NCBI GenBank assembly: GCA_002411105.1
Contig: DHQX01000002.1
Coordinates: 17,271 to 47,452, forward strand
Source: Christensenella sp. UBA5327
Lineage (GTDB): Bacteria > Bacillota > Clostridia > Christensenellales > Aristaeellaceae
DNA: 30,182 bases
Direction of reading: 5' to 3'
Shown: positions 8,329-16,167 of the stretch, one piece after another
Layout: the number at the start of each line of letters is the position of its first letter
Position numbering within the stretch: the stretch's first letter is position 1
Made by a program: the position numbers and the translations under genes
The notes under the pieces: generated by a model
What the model was told of the DNA's origin: nothing
What the model saw: the letters and a program-made list of their open reading frames with translations, nothing else
Databases searched by the model: none

Positions 8329-8643
8329 CAGGAAATTAATATATAGGGGTTTTACATAATATTTACGTAAAATATACGATAGATATGCAGTGAGTATTAG
8401 TCCGTCCCCTCTATTTGGTGGCTGCCGGATTTTTAACCACAAGGGATAGAGCGCGGATTTATCAACAGGCACGCATTCATGCAGTTTTGTCCAGGCGTCA
8501 TAAACTTGAATTGCCCGGCGGTTCGTGCTAAGATAAGCCCGTGGGCAAGAGGGAACAGGAACTTATCCACAGGGGCTTATCCACAGCCGAAACCAGTCAA
8601 AACCAGCAAAAGGCTGTTTTTTTTACCCCTTCCTTGTGCATAA
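8329..8643. other. Probable chromosomal replication origin (oriC)
   Basis: This gene-free stretch between the MFS gene and dnaA holds an AT-rich segment (about 8329-8398, including the palindrome TTTACGTAAA at 8362-8371) and a set of DnaA-box matches. Perfect TTATCCACA occurs at 8563-8571 and 8577-8585. TTATGCACA lies on the minus strand at 8635-8643. One-mismatch boxes are TTAACCACA at 8433-8441 and TTATCAACA at 8459-8467. A TATAAT at 8650-8655 could be the dnaA -10. The AT-rich segment is the likely unwinding region; that role is inferred from layout. Confidence 0.8.
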
Positions 8644-8675
8644 CTATTGTATAATTTTTGTGTGGGAGTGGCGCA

Positions 8676-9992
8676 TTGAACTATCAATCGATCTGGGAAC
8701 GGGCTTGCCAACTGATGCACGCGGAGATGTCCGACGTGACCTATTCCACCTGGATAGAGCGGGCGTTGCGCCCGCTGGATCTGGCGGATGACCAGTATTT
8801 TATCAAAGCTGAAACGGATTTTTATCACCAGTTTGTGGTGCCGCGCTATTCGGCGCTCATCTCCTCGGCCCTGGCCCAGGCGGCTGGGAAGGAGCTGAAG
8901 CTCAATATCCTGACCCCCCGCCAGGCGGCGGATTATCAAAGCGGGGCGGCGGTGGCGCGCAAGCCCTCGCCCAAGCTCAACGGCAAGTACACCTTTGAGT
9001 CCTTTGTAGTGGGCAGCGGCAACCGCTTTGCCCACGCAGCCTCCCTGGCGGTGGCCGAGTCCCCTGCCGATGCCTATAACCCGCTGTTCATCTATGGCGG
9101 CGTGGGCCTGGGCAAGACCCACCTGATGCACGCCATTGGCCACTACATCCTGCAGCAGAAGCCGGACACCCGGCTGGAATATGTGACCAGCGAGACCTTC
9201 ACCATCGAATTGGTCACCGCCATCCAGACCAACCGCAACGTCCAGTTCCGGGAGAAATACCGCAGCGTTGACGTGCTACTGATCGACGACATCCAGTTTA
9301 TCGCCGGGCGGGACTCCACCCAGGAGGAGTTTTTCCACACCTTCAACGCGCTTTTTAACGCGGGCAAGCAGATCGTGATCTCCTCAGACCGGCCGCCCAA
9401 GGAGATCGCCAAATTGGAAGAGCGCCTGCGCAGCCGCTTCCTCTCCGGCCTCATTGCGGATATCCAGCGCCCTGACATGGACACCCGCTGCGCCATCCTC
9501 AGGCAGAAGGCCAACGAGGAAGGCATCCAGGCCGGGGAAGACGTGATCCAGATGATCGCCCAGAACGTGGACAGCAACATCCGGGAGCTGGAGGGCAGCC
9601 TCACGCGCCTGGCGGCCTACTCCTCCCTCTCAGGCCAGGAGATAAGCCTGTCCCTGGCCCAGGAGGCACTGAAGGAAATCATCAGCGACCATCAGCCCCG
9701 CAGCGTCACCTGCTTTGATGTGATGATGGCGGTGGTGGGCTACTATGGGGTGAGCGAGGATGAGCTGCGCGGCCCCCGCCGCAGCCGCAGCATCACTGTG
9801 CCCCGGCAGATGACCATGTACCTCTCCCGAAAGCTGACCGAGGCCAGCCTGCCCAAGATCGGCGAGATGCTGGGTGGCCGGGATCACAGCACGGTGCTGC
9901 ATGGCTGTGCCAAGATTGAGGAGCTCAGCCAGTCCGCCCCGCCGGTGAAGGCCGCCATCAACGACCTGACCAAGCTGCTGCTGAGGAATTGA
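8676..9992 (+). CDS. dnaA: Chromosomal replication initiator protein DnaA
   Basis: A 438-residue AAA+ initiator that binds DnaA boxes and opens oriC. Domain I is at 1-80 (begins MNYQSIWERA), with a short domain II linker. The AAA+ domain has Walker A GGVGLGKTHL (141-150) and Walker B LLIDDIQF (201-208), then SSDRPPKEI and the arginine region LEERLRSRF. The domain IV DNA-binding signature is GGRDHSTVLHG. The start is taken as TTG 8676 because GGGAG (8664-8668) sits seven bases upstream; the TTG at 8658 has no ribosome site. It is directly downstream of the predicted origin and, unusually, is followed by a terminator and not by dnaN. Confidence 0.96.
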   Translation: MNYQSIWERACQLMHAEMSDVTYSTWIERALRPLDLADDQYFIKAETDFYHQFVVPRYSALISSALAQAAGKELKLNILTPRQAADYQSGAAVARKPSPKLNGKYTFESFVVGSGNRFAHAASLAVAESPADAYNPLFIYGGVGLGKTHLMHAIGHYILQQKPDTRLEYVTSETFTIELVTAIQTNRNVQFREKYRSVDVLLIDDIQFIAGRDSTQEEFFHTFNALFNAGKQIVISSDRPPKEIAKLEERLRSRFLSGLIADIQRPDMDTRCAILRQKANEEGIQAGEDVIQMIAQNVDSNIRELEGSLTRLAAYSSLSGQEISLSLAQEALKEIISDHQPRSVTCFDVMMAVVGYYGVSEDELRGPRRSRSITVPRQMTMYLSRKLTEASLPKIGEMLGGRDHSTVLHGCAKIEELSQSAPPVKAAINDLTKLLLRN

Positions 9993-10005
9993 AAACAAAA
10001 AGCCC

Positions 10006-10045
10006 GGGGCCGCTACGCATCTGCGTGGCGGCCCCGTTTCTTTTC
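10006..10045 (+). terminator. Rho-independent terminator after dnaA
   Basis: GGGGCCGCTACGCA (10006-10019) pairs with TGCGTGGCGGCCCC (10022-10035) with a single G-T pair, followed by a T-rich tract to 10044. It makes dnaA a monocistronic unit. Confidence 0.85.
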
Positions 10046-10052
10046 GTTTCGA

Positions 10053-10196
10053 TCAGTAGTTCCTGGGCGTGCTGAACCGGAAAAACTCCAGCCGCACCGT
10101 GTTTTCAAGGGCTTCTTTTTCCTGGCGCCTGGAGAGATGATGCCAGTCGCCCCGGGGCAGATCAGAACTGATAGTAGGCGGTGTTGATCTTCTCAT
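10053..10196 (-). CDS. Small 47-residue overlapping ORF, function unknown
   Basis: An open frame on the minus strand starting at ATG 10196, nine bases after a perfect AAGGAGG (10206-10212), and overlapping the last 35 bases of the upstream 400-residue gene in a different frame. The predicted protein is basic at the N-terminus (MRRSTPPTISSDLPRGDWHH) and then amphipathic (QEKEALENTVRLEFFRFS). It is the last frame of the sigma-factor unit, ending next to the dnaA terminator. The strong, well-spaced ribosome site is the main evidence. It could instead be a remnant or a frameshifted tail of the larger gene. No family was recognised. Confidence 0.5.
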   Translation of the reverse strand: MRRSTPPTISSDLPRGDWHHLSRRQEKEALENTVRLEFFRFSTPRNY

Positions 10197-11364
10197 GGTT
10201 GGAATCCTCCTTGTTTTCGGGCTGTGTGCTTTCATCAGCGTTGGCAACGGTGATGGAGCCCACGTCGTCTGCGATCTGGATAAGGGCCATTTCCTGGTCG
10301 GGCTGGCAGAGGATGGTCCCGCAATCCCTGATGGTGAGCTTATCCAGGATTTCCTGGGCGCTGATATCCGCATCAAGGGTCACCACACCGCAGTCTTCCA
10401 CCGTCAGCCCTTCCGGGTTCTGGGCGATAAGGGCCTGGCTGATGGTCAGGCTGCTCTTGTCTGTGACCAGGAGACCCTTGTAGGTGATCAGCTTATGATA
10501 CTGGGGGTCAAGGGCAATCAGGGTGTCCAGGAGGGTTTCGGGCAGCTTGATGCTGCCGGCGACCTGCAGCCCCTCAAGCTGCCTGAGCGCATTTTCCTGA
10601 TCCCTGGGGATCGTGAGCTTCCCGGGGAAGAACAGGTGTTTCCCGAAGCGGCTGATCATATGGGCGCTGAGCGTGTTTTCTTCCTCCACAAATCTGAAAC
10701 CCTCGGGAATGGTGGTGATGTGCGTTTTGTCGTCAAACAGCGGCAGGGCATCCTTCAGGTGCTTCTGGGCGATATAGGCGTTTTTGACTGAGAAACGCGT
10801 TCTTTTTTCGGCCAGGGGCTTGATGTCCAGGCTTTCATCCGCCATGACCAGGTCCCCCATCACGAAATACAGACTTCCTTTGGCGCGCAGGACAAACAGC
10901 TCGTCCACCCTTAGCCTGCCTTCCACCAGGATGGCGTCGTCCGGGTAGGACATGGAAAGCCCCTGCACCTGCACCCTGTTCAGAAGCGGGCCAAGGCTTC
11001 TGGGATAGAGCAGCTTGCCGTTGACGGAAATGCTGGCATATCCTTTGAGGGCCTCGGCGCTGTCCGGGTGAATGATGAGTTTGCCATTGACGATCAGCAT
11101 GGTGGGGCTGGCTGGTGCTTCATTCCCCGTGATTTCGGCTTTGCCGTTTTTGATGCTGATCTGGGTGCCCTCCTCCACCTGGATGATCTGGGCGGCGTTC
11201 ATGGTGAGGGATAGCCTGCTTGCCAGTTCCTTGGCGCGGGGGCTCAGTGCGATGGTGGCGGCGTTGATCTCAATGGCCTCATAGGCGCTGAGGCTCTCCT
11301 CGGTGAGCCGGGTCATGTCGCACATGGCGGTGTTGACGGTGAGTTTCTTTTTGCGGGTGTCCAT
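10162..11364 (-). CDS. Unrecognised 400-residue repeat-like protein coupled to an ECF sigma factor
   Basis: It starts at ATG 11364, with AAAGGAGAGA (11371-11380) inside the end of the sigma gene; only two bases separate it from the sigma stop codon, so translation is probably coupled. No signal peptide or membrane segment is seen. After a ~90-residue helical start, the rest looks like irregular repeats of short beta strands such as MLIVNGKLIIHP, ASISVNGKLLYP, AILVEGRLRVDE, LQVAGSIKLPE and LTVEDCGVVTLDAD. This suggests a beta-solenoid-like or polymer-type fold (inference). The C-terminal tail is polar (ADESTQPENKEDSNHEK). It lacks features of classical membrane anti-sigma factors. I do not recognise a family. 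Confidence 0.75.
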   Translation of the reverse strand: MDTRKKKLTVNTAMCDMTRLTEESLSAYEAIEINAATIALSPRAKELASRLSLTMNAAQIIQVEEGTQISIKNGKAEITGNEAPASPTMLIVNGKLIIHPDSAEALKGYASISVNGKLLYPRSLGPLLNRVQVQGLSMSYPDDAILVEGRLRVDELFVLRAKGSLYFVMGDLVMADESLDIKPLAEKRTRFSVKNAYIAQKHLKDALPLFDDKTHITTIPEGFRFVEEENTLSAHMISRFGKHLFFPGKLTIPRDQENALRQLEGLQVAGSIKLPETLLDTLIALDPQYHKLITYKGLLVTDKSSLTISQALIAQNPEGLTVEDCGVVTLDADISAQEILDKLTIRDCGTILCQPDQEMALIQIADDVGSITVANADESTQPENKEDSNHEKINTAYYQF

Positions 11365-11366
11365 GG

Positions 11367-11834
11367 TCAATCTCTCCTTTGCTGTTCGTATAGCTTTTGC
11401 AGTTGCGTCCGGCATTTGGCAAGCCTGGAGCGGATGGTGGAGGCGGGGAGGCCATAAAGCGCTGAGAGCTCTGTGGCGTTCATGCCCTCAAAATGCCGGA
11501 GGGTGAACAGCGCCTGGTCCTCCTGGGGGAGATGCGCCATCATCTGGGCCACATACAGGGCGGTGGTGTCGTCCTCCCAGCCCTCTTCCCGGATCAGCTC
11601 AAGCGGCTCCCGGCTTTTGCGCCGGGCCTGGTCGATGAACAGGTTTTTGGCCGTGCGGTAGAGCCAGCCGCGGCACTGAGCGGGGCTCATATCGGAAAAA
11701 ATGTCCGCATGCTGCAGTGCCCGCATGAAGGTATCCTGGGTGATATCCTCCGCCTCGGGCCCCGTCCGGGTGAGGGAGAGGGCAAAGCGCCTGATCTCCT
11801 GGTAGAACTGGGCATACAGCGCTGCGATCATCAT
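11367..11834 (-). CDS. ECF-type RNA polymerase sigma factor
   Basis: A 155-residue sigma-70-family protein with only regions 2 and 4. Region 2 includes AEDITQDTFMRALQHAD and GWLYRTAKNLFIDQARR. Region 4 includes LPQEDQALFTLRHFEGMNATELSALY and the helix-turn-helix end GLPASTIRSRLAKCRTQL. The start is ATG 11834 (an adjacent ATG at 11831 is possible), with AAAGGAGG at 11837-11844. It is the first gene of a unit with the 400-residue protein and the small overlapping ORF. The leader (11845-11880) reads on the minus strand CAACACTTCACCCC then GTTCGTTATCC, which could be an autoregulated ECF promoter, but this is weak. Target genes are unknown. Confidence 0.92.
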   Translation of the reverse strand: MMIAALYAQFYQEIRRFALSLTRTGPEAEDITQDTFMRALQHADIFSDMSPAQCRGWLYRTAKNLFIDQARRKSREPLELIREEGWEDDTTALYVAQMMAHLPQEDQALFTLRHFEGMNATELSALYGLPASTIRSRLAKCRTQLQKLYEQQRRD

Positions 11835-11885
11835 GGCCTCCTTTCATTAGGATAACGAACGGCAGGGGTGAAGTGTTGACGAAAA

Positions 11886-11914
11886 CAAAAAAATAACGCC
11901 CGCTGAGGGCGTTA
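11886..11914 (-). terminator. Rho-independent terminator after rpsR
   Basis: Read on the minus strand, TAACGCCC pairs with GGGCGTTA (arms 11894-11901 and 11907-11914, five-base loop) followed by a T run at 11893-11887. It ends the rpsF-ssb-rpsR operon. Confidence 0.88.
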
Positions 11915-11927
11915 GGGCTTTGAGGCT

Positions 11928-12179
11928 TCAGTCAGCCGCGTAGGGCATCAGCGCGATGGCACGGGCGCGCTTGATGGCTTCGCTCAGCTGCCGCTGGTGT
12001 TTGGCACAGGTGCCCATCATGCGGCGGGGGCTGATCTTGCCCCGCTCATTGATGTAGCGGCGCAGGCGGTTGACATCCTTGTAGTCGATGTATTCGACCT
12101 TGTTGGCGCAAAAATCGCACACCTTCCGGCGCGGGCGCCTGCCGCGTGGGCGCGGCCTTCTTTCGGTTTGCTCAGACAT
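11928..12179 (-). CDS. rpsR: 30S ribosomal protein S18 (zinc-binding form)
   Basis: An 83-residue basic protein of normal S18 length, with KVCDFCANK and the core YKDVNRLRRYINERGKI. Cys21, Cys24, Cys58 and His61 are all present, so this is the zinc-binding (C+) paralogue type. It is the last gene of rpsF-ssb-rpsR, the conserved Bacillota order, 25 bases after ssb. Confidence 0.97.
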   Translation of the reverse strand: MSEQTERRPRPRGRRPRRKVCDFCANKVEYIDYKDVNRLRRYINERGKISPRRMMGTCAKHQRQLSEAIKRARAIALMPYAAD

Positions 12180-12204
12180 GTTGTCGTCTCCTTAATCCTT
12201 TCAC

Positions 12205-12624
12205 TTAGAAGGGCAGGTCGTCTTCATCCACTCGGACAAAGCCGCCGGCATTGGGTTCGGGGCTGGCGGCGGGGGCGGCCCGGCCGGGCACCTCGCCTCC
12301 TTCACCCCGGGGGGTGAGGAACTCCACCTCATCGGCCTGCACTTCCAGGCTGTAGCGCTGGGTGCCGTCGTTGCCGGTGTAGCTCTGCAGCGTCAGCGTT
12401 CCTGACACGCCCACTTTGCGGCCTTTGGCCAGAAAGCGGTTGCAGTTTTCTGCCAGCTGGCGCCAGGTGGTGACGCGGAAGAAATCCGCCTCTTGCTGGC
12501 CTGCCTCGGCGCTCCTTTGGCGGCGGTTCACCGCCACCGTGAAGGTGCACACCGGGATGCCGGACTGGGTGCTGCGCATCTCAGGGTCCCGGGTGAGGTT
12601 GCCGATTAGAAAAATTTTGTTCAA
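12205..12624 (-). CDS. ssb: Single-stranded DNA-binding protein
   Basis: A 139-residue SSB. The OB-fold occupies about residues 1-105 (start MNKIFLIGNLTRDPEMR; core VAVNRR, FFRVTTWRQLAENC, YSLEVQADEVEFL). A short Gly/Pro/Ala-rich linker leads to the acidic C-terminal tip DEDDLPF, the docking site for replication and repair partners. It lies between rpsF (12 bases) and rpsR. Confidence 0.97.
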   Translation of the reverse strand: MNKIFLIGNLTRDPEMRSTQSGIPVCTFTVAVNRRQRSAEAGQQEADFFRVTTWRQLAENCNRFLAKGRKVGVSGTLTLQSYTGNDGTQRYSLEVQADEVEFLTPRGEGGEVPGRAAPAASPEPNAGGFVRVDEDDLPF

Positions 12625-12636
12625 TGAAGGCCTCCC

Positions 12637-13026
12637 TTATTCCCCTTCGTCAGGGACGATCGCTGCCGTCACGCCGGCCGGCTCTTCGGCGGGGGCTGTC
12701 TGGGGGACAGGCCGCTGAGCGCGTGGCTTGACGTTGGACCGCTTGTGCTCAACGCGGGTGATCAGGTAGCGCATGACGTTGTCGTCGATTTCCATGTTGC
12801 GCTCCATCTCCTTGGGGAAGACCGGGTCAGCGGAGAAGTTGAGCAGAACGTAGTAGCCTTCGGGCTTGTCATCCACCAGATAAGCCAGGCGGCGCTTGCC
12901 CCACTCTTCTACCTTCTCCACCTTGCCGCCGTGCTGGGCGATCAGCGCGTTATAGCGCTCGATCAGTTCCTTGCGCGGTTCTTCCTCAACGGCCGTGTCG
13001 ATGATGTAAAGCAGTTCGTAATCCAT
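12637..13026 (-). CDS. rpsF: 30S ribosomal protein S6
   Basis: A 129-residue protein starting at ATG 13026 (MDYELLYIIDT), with AGGAGGTG at 13033-13040; a longer reading to 13086 would run through the leader. The S6 core is intact: VEKVEEWGKRRLAYLVDDKPEGYYVLLNF and ERNMEIDDNVMRYLITRV in two successive segments (quoted in part). A Pro/Ala-rich tail of ~30 residues follows. S6 binds S18 in the small-subunit platform. It is the first gene of the operon, behind a clear promoter. Confidence 0.97.
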   Translation of the reverse strand: MDYELLYIIDTAVEEEPRKELIERYNALIAQHGGKVEKVEEWGKRRLAYLVDDKPEGYYVLLNFSADPVFPKEMERNMEIDDNVMRYLITRVEHKRSNVKPRAQRPVPQTAPAEEPAGVTAAIVPDEGE

Positions 13027-13092
13027 CTCTTTCACCTCCTCATGGACATATGGCGCCATGTCTTGCATGGCGCAAGGATGTGCCAATTTGAT

Positions 13093-13121
13093 ATTATACC
13101 GGGAAAAGCCCCGGACTGCAA
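13093..13121 (-). promoter_or_regulatory. Promoter of rpsF-ssb-rpsR
   Basis: On the minus strand, TTGCAG (13116-13121) and TATAAT (13093-13098) are 17 bases apart. The leader of about 60 bases to the rpsF ATG could hold an S6/S18 autoregulatory structure, but I could not identify one with confidence. Confidence 0.7.
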
Positions 13122-13152
13122 GCGCTAAATTTCGCGCGGGACGGATAAGTAT

Positions 13153-14727
13153 TCAGCCCTGGGGCCCGGATGCAAGCACCTCAGGCGCCACATTGGTGAA
13201 CTTGGTGATGTTCTTGGCAAACAGCCCCGCCAGCTTGCGGGCAGTCTGGTCATAGGCGTCCTGGTCCTTCCAGGTGGCGCGAGGATCCAGCAGATGATCC
13301 GGCACCCCGGGACAGGTGGTGGGCACCTCCAGGTTGAAGATGGGGTCATGGCGGAAAGCGGCGCCCTCCAGGCTGCCGTTCAGGCAGGCAGAGACCATCG
13401 CCCGGGTAAGGGGCAGCTTGATGCGGCTGCCCACGCCGTAGGGCCCGCCCGACCAGCCCGTGTTGACCAGGTATGCCCTGGCTTGGTGCTTGCGGATCTT
13501 TTCGCCCAGGAGCTTGGCATAAGCGGCGGGGGGCAGCGGCAGGAAGGGCGCCCCAAAGCAGGCGGAGAAGGTGGCCACCGGCTCGTCAATGCCCCGCTCG
13601 GTGCCGGAGAGCTTGGCGGTGTAGCCGCTGAGGTAGTGATACATCGCCGCCTCAGGGCTGAGCCTGGACACGGGGGGCAGCACGCCAAAGGCGTCAGCGG
13701 TCAGGAAGATGATGGTCTGGGGATGGCCGGCCACGCCCGGGATCAGCGCGTTTCCAATATAATCCACAGGGTAGCCCACCCGGGTGTTCTCGGTGAGAGA
13801 GGCATCGTTAAAGTCGTATTGGCGGGTCTCCGGATCCATCACCACGTTTTCAACCAGCGCGCCAAAGCGGATGGCGTTCCAGATGTCCGGCTCATGCTCC
13901 TGGGAGAGGTTGATGCACTTGGCATAGCAGCCGCCTTCGATGTTGAAGATGCCGGTGTCGCTCCAGCCGTGCTCGTCGTCGCCGATGAGCCTCCGCTGCG
14001 GGTCGGCGGACAGGGTGGTCTTGCCGGTGCCGGAGAGGCCGAAGAACAGCGCGCTGTCACCCTCAGTTCCCACGTTGGCTGAGCAGTGCATGGACAGCAC
14101 GCCCTTTTTGGGCAGCAAATAGTTCATCACCGAGAACACGCTTTTTTTGATCTCCCCGGCATAGGCGCTGCCGGCGATGATCACCATGCGCCGGGCATAG
14201 CTGATGATGATGGCCGCCTCGCTGTTGACCCCATCCGCCTGGGGATCGCATTTAAGCCCCGGGGCCGCGATGATGGTGAAGTCGGGGTCGAAATTGGCCA
14301 GCTCATCCGCCTCAGGCCTTAGCAGCAGCTGGTGGATGAACAGGTTCTGGCTGGCCATCTCATTCACCACCCGGAAGCGGTGGCGGTAGGCGGGGTCAGC
14401 GCCGGCGCAGCCGTCAAAGACGAAGACATCCTTATCCACCAGATAATCGCAGATTTTTTTGTGGATGCGGTCAAAAGTGGCGGGGGGCACAGGGCGGTTG
14501 ACCTTGCCCCAGTCGATATCGCCCATCACCTCCGTGTCTTGCGCCACGAAGCGGTCATCAGGGGAACGGCCGGTGTATTTGCCGGTTTTAACGGTGAAGG
14601 CACCGGATTCAGACAACAGGCCTTCCTGGCGCCTGAGGGCCTGCTCCACAAGGGCTGCGGGGGGAAGGTTGTGATAGACAGCCTTTGGGTTGTTGATGCC
14701 AATGGAATTCAAGTCAAGTCGCGCCAT
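13153..14727 (-). CDS. pckA: ATP-dependent phosphoenolpyruvate carboxykinase
   Basis: A 524-residue enzyme interconverting oxaloacetate + ATP and phosphoenolpyruvate + CO2 + ADP. It starts at ATG 14727 (MARLDLNSIG) behind AGGAGGG (14732-14738). Visible signatures are TGRSPDDRF (substrate-binding Arg54), CSANVG, the P-loop GLSGTGKTTL at 230-239 and the metal-binding GDDEHGWSD at 249-257. Length is normal for the ATP-type family. In anaerobes it can work in the carboxylating direction toward succinate; direction here is not visible from sequence. It is monocistronic and divergent from radC. Confidence 0.96.
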   Translation of the reverse strand: MARLDLNSIGINNPKAVYHNLPPAALVEQALRRQEGLLSESGAFTVKTGKYTGRSPDDRFVAQDTEVMGDIDWGKVNRPVPPATFDRIHKKICDYLVDKDVFVFDGCAGADPAYRHRFRVVNEMASQNLFIHQLLLRPEADELANFDPDFTIIAAPGLKCDPQADGVNSEAAIIISYARRMVIIAGSAYAGEIKKSVFSVMNYLLPKKGVLSMHCSANVGTEGDSALFFGLSGTGKTTLSADPQRRLIGDDEHGWSDTGIFNIEGGCYAKCINLSQEHEPDIWNAIRFGALVENVVMDPETRQYDFNDASLTENTRVGYPVDYIGNALIPGVAGHPQTIIFLTADAFGVLPPVSRLSPEAAMYHYLSGYTAKLSGTERGIDEPVATFSACFGAPFLPLPPAAYAKLLGEKIRKHQARAYLVNTGWSGGPYGVGSRIKLPLTRAMVSACLNGSLEGAAFRHDPIFNLEVPTTCPGVPDHLLDPRATWKDQDAYDQTARKLAGLFAKNITKFTNVAPEVLASGPQG

Positions 14728-14760
14728 GATACCCTCCTGATAAAAAAACATTCTTTTCCC

Positions 14761-14789
14761 ATCATACACCATTAGCCCCGCGATGTGAA
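14761..14789 (-). promoter_or_regulatory. Promoter of pckA
   Basis: On the minus strand, TTCACA (14784-14789) and TATGAT (14761-14766) are 17 bases apart; each has one mismatch to consensus. Transcription would begin about 30 bases before the pckA ATG. Confidence 0.5.
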
Positions 14790-14810
14790 GGGCGCGATTC
14801 CTGCCGCGCC

Positions 14811-14840
14811 TTGCTCCCAAAAGCGGGGCTGTGCTATACT
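14811..14840 (+). promoter_or_regulatory. Promoter of radC
   Basis: TTGCTC (14811-14816) and TATACT (14835-14840) are 18 bases apart. This places the GTG at 14831 inside the promoter and supports the downstream radC start at 14873. Confidence 0.5.
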
Positions 14841-14872
14841 TCGGTGGAATTGGCGGGAAAGGCGGTGGGCAG

Positions 14873-15547
14873 GTGGAGCACGCAGGGCACCGGGAGCGGC
14901 TCAGGGAGCGGTTCGCCCAGGCGGGGCTCGCCGGCTTTGCGCCTCATGAGGCGCTGGAATTGCTGCTCACCTTTGCCATCCCCCGACGGGACGTGAACCC
15001 CCTGGCCCACAGGCTGCTTGAGCACTTCGGCTCCCTTCCCCGGGTGCTGGAGGCCTCGGTGGAAGATCTGGGGCTGGTGCCCGGCATGGGCAAAAGCTCC
15101 GCGACCCTGGTGGCGATGCTGGTGCCCCTGTTCCGGCTTTACCGGCAGGGCCTGGTGGTGGAACAGGAGAAGGACACCGGAGAAACCGACCTGCTGGCTT
15201 TGTGCCAGGCCCTCCTGATGGGGGAGGCGGTGGAGCGGTTTTATGTGCTGGCGCTGGACAAAAAGGGAAAGCTGCTGGGCCACAGCCGGGTGTCCTCAGG
15301 CGATGATGGGGAGACGGCGGTCTACCCCCGGCTGATGGTGCAGGCGCTATTGCGTTATGGCGCTTCCGCCTGTGTGGTGGCGCACAATCATCCCTCAGGC
15401 ACGCTCAGGCCCTCAGGCGCAGACCTGCAGCTGACCCGGGCGCTGTCGGAGATGATGAGGCCGCTGGACATCCAGCTTGCCGACCATGTGATTGTGGGCG
15501 GGGATGGGGTGTTCAGCTTTGCCCGGGAGGGGCTGCTGAATGGTTAA
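14873..15547 (+). CDS. radC: RadC-family JAB/MPN-domain protein
   Basis: A 224-residue protein starting at GTG 14873 (VEHAGHRERLRERF, the usual RadC opening). A helix-hairpin-helix region (VEDLGLVPGMGKSSATLVAML) is followed by the JAMM metal-binding motif AHNHPSGTLRPSGADLQLT (H-x-H with downstream Ser and Asp). RadC was named as a DNA-repair protein, but this role is not established; the fold suggests a metalloprotease or isopeptidase-like activity. The next gene begins 11 bases downstream, so the two are probably cotranscribed. Confidence 0.92.
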   Translation: MEHAGHRERLRERFAQAGLAGFAPHEALELLLTFAIPRRDVNPLAHRLLEHFGSLPRVLEASVEDLGLVPGMGKSSATLVAMLVPLFRLYRQGLVVEQEKDTGETDLLALCQALLMGEAVERFYVLALDKKGKLLGHSRVSSGDDGETAVYPRLMVQALLRYGASACVVAHNHPSGTLRPSGADLQLTRALSEMMRPLDIQLADHVIVGGDGVFSFAREGLLNG

Positions 15548-15558
15548 AAGGATGAAAA

Positions 15559-16167
15559 ATGGCTAGAAGAGCAAGAAGCGGGTGTTTTGGCTTGATATTG
15601 AAACTCATCACCACGGTGATCCTTCTGGGGGCGCTGGCCTTCGCGGTGCTGTTTGGGCTCCTGGTCTACCGGGAGAACACCGTGCCCCGGCCAGGGCCCA
15701 CCAGCGCGATGATCGTGCTGGGCGCTCAGGTGAACCCGGACGGCACGCCCAGCGTACAGCTGGAATGGCGGCTGACCGCGGCCCTTGATGTATACAAGCT
15801 CAAACGCATGCCCATCGTGGTGACCGGCGCCCAGGGGCAGGATGAGCCCCGCACTGAGGCCAGCGTGATGGCTGACTGGCTGGAAGCCCGCGGCGTCTCG
15901 GGGGAGGACCTCCGCCGGGACGAGACCTCCTTCAATACCCGGGAGAACATCCAGAATGCCATGCAGTATATGCCGGGGGTCAAGGATGTGCTGATTGTGA
16001 CCAGCGACTATCACCTGCCCCGGGCCATGCAGATCGCCCGGGACCTGGGGCTCAACCCCTCCGGCATCGGCAGCCCCATCAAGCAGGAGTACTGGGTGAA
16101 AAACCACCTCCGGGAGACCCTGGCCTGGGGGAAATACTACGTGCAGAAGTTCATTCCGATACCGTAA
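15559..16167 (+). CDS. YdcF/SanA/ElyC-like DUF218 membrane-anchored protein
   Basis: A 202-residue protein with an N-terminal membrane anchor (about residues 10-37, LILKLITTVILLGALAFAV) and an outward DUF218 domain. Conserved family stretches are MIVLGAQV, VVTGAQGQDEPRTEA, ETSFNTRENIQNA and VTSDYHLPRAMQIAR. Relatives affect envelope barrier function or undecaprenyl-linked wall precursors, but no reaction is firmly known. AAAGGATG precedes the ATG at 15559. Its last 17 bases overlap the convergent asparaginase gene. Confidence 0.88.
   Translation: MARRARSGCFGLILKLITTVILLGALAFAVLFGLLVYRENTVPRPGPTSAMIVLGAQVNPDGTPSVQLEWRLTAALDVYKLKRMPIVVTGAQGQDEPRTEASVMADWLEARGVSGEDLRRDETSFNTRENIQNAMQYMPGVKDVLIVTSDYHLPRAMQIARDLGLNPSGIGSPIKQEYWVKNHLRETLAWGKYYVQKFIPIP

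Noticed and set aside
14425..14450. TTATCCACC resembling a DnaA box
   Set aside because: It lies inside pckA coding sequence, has a mismatch at the last position and no neighbours.
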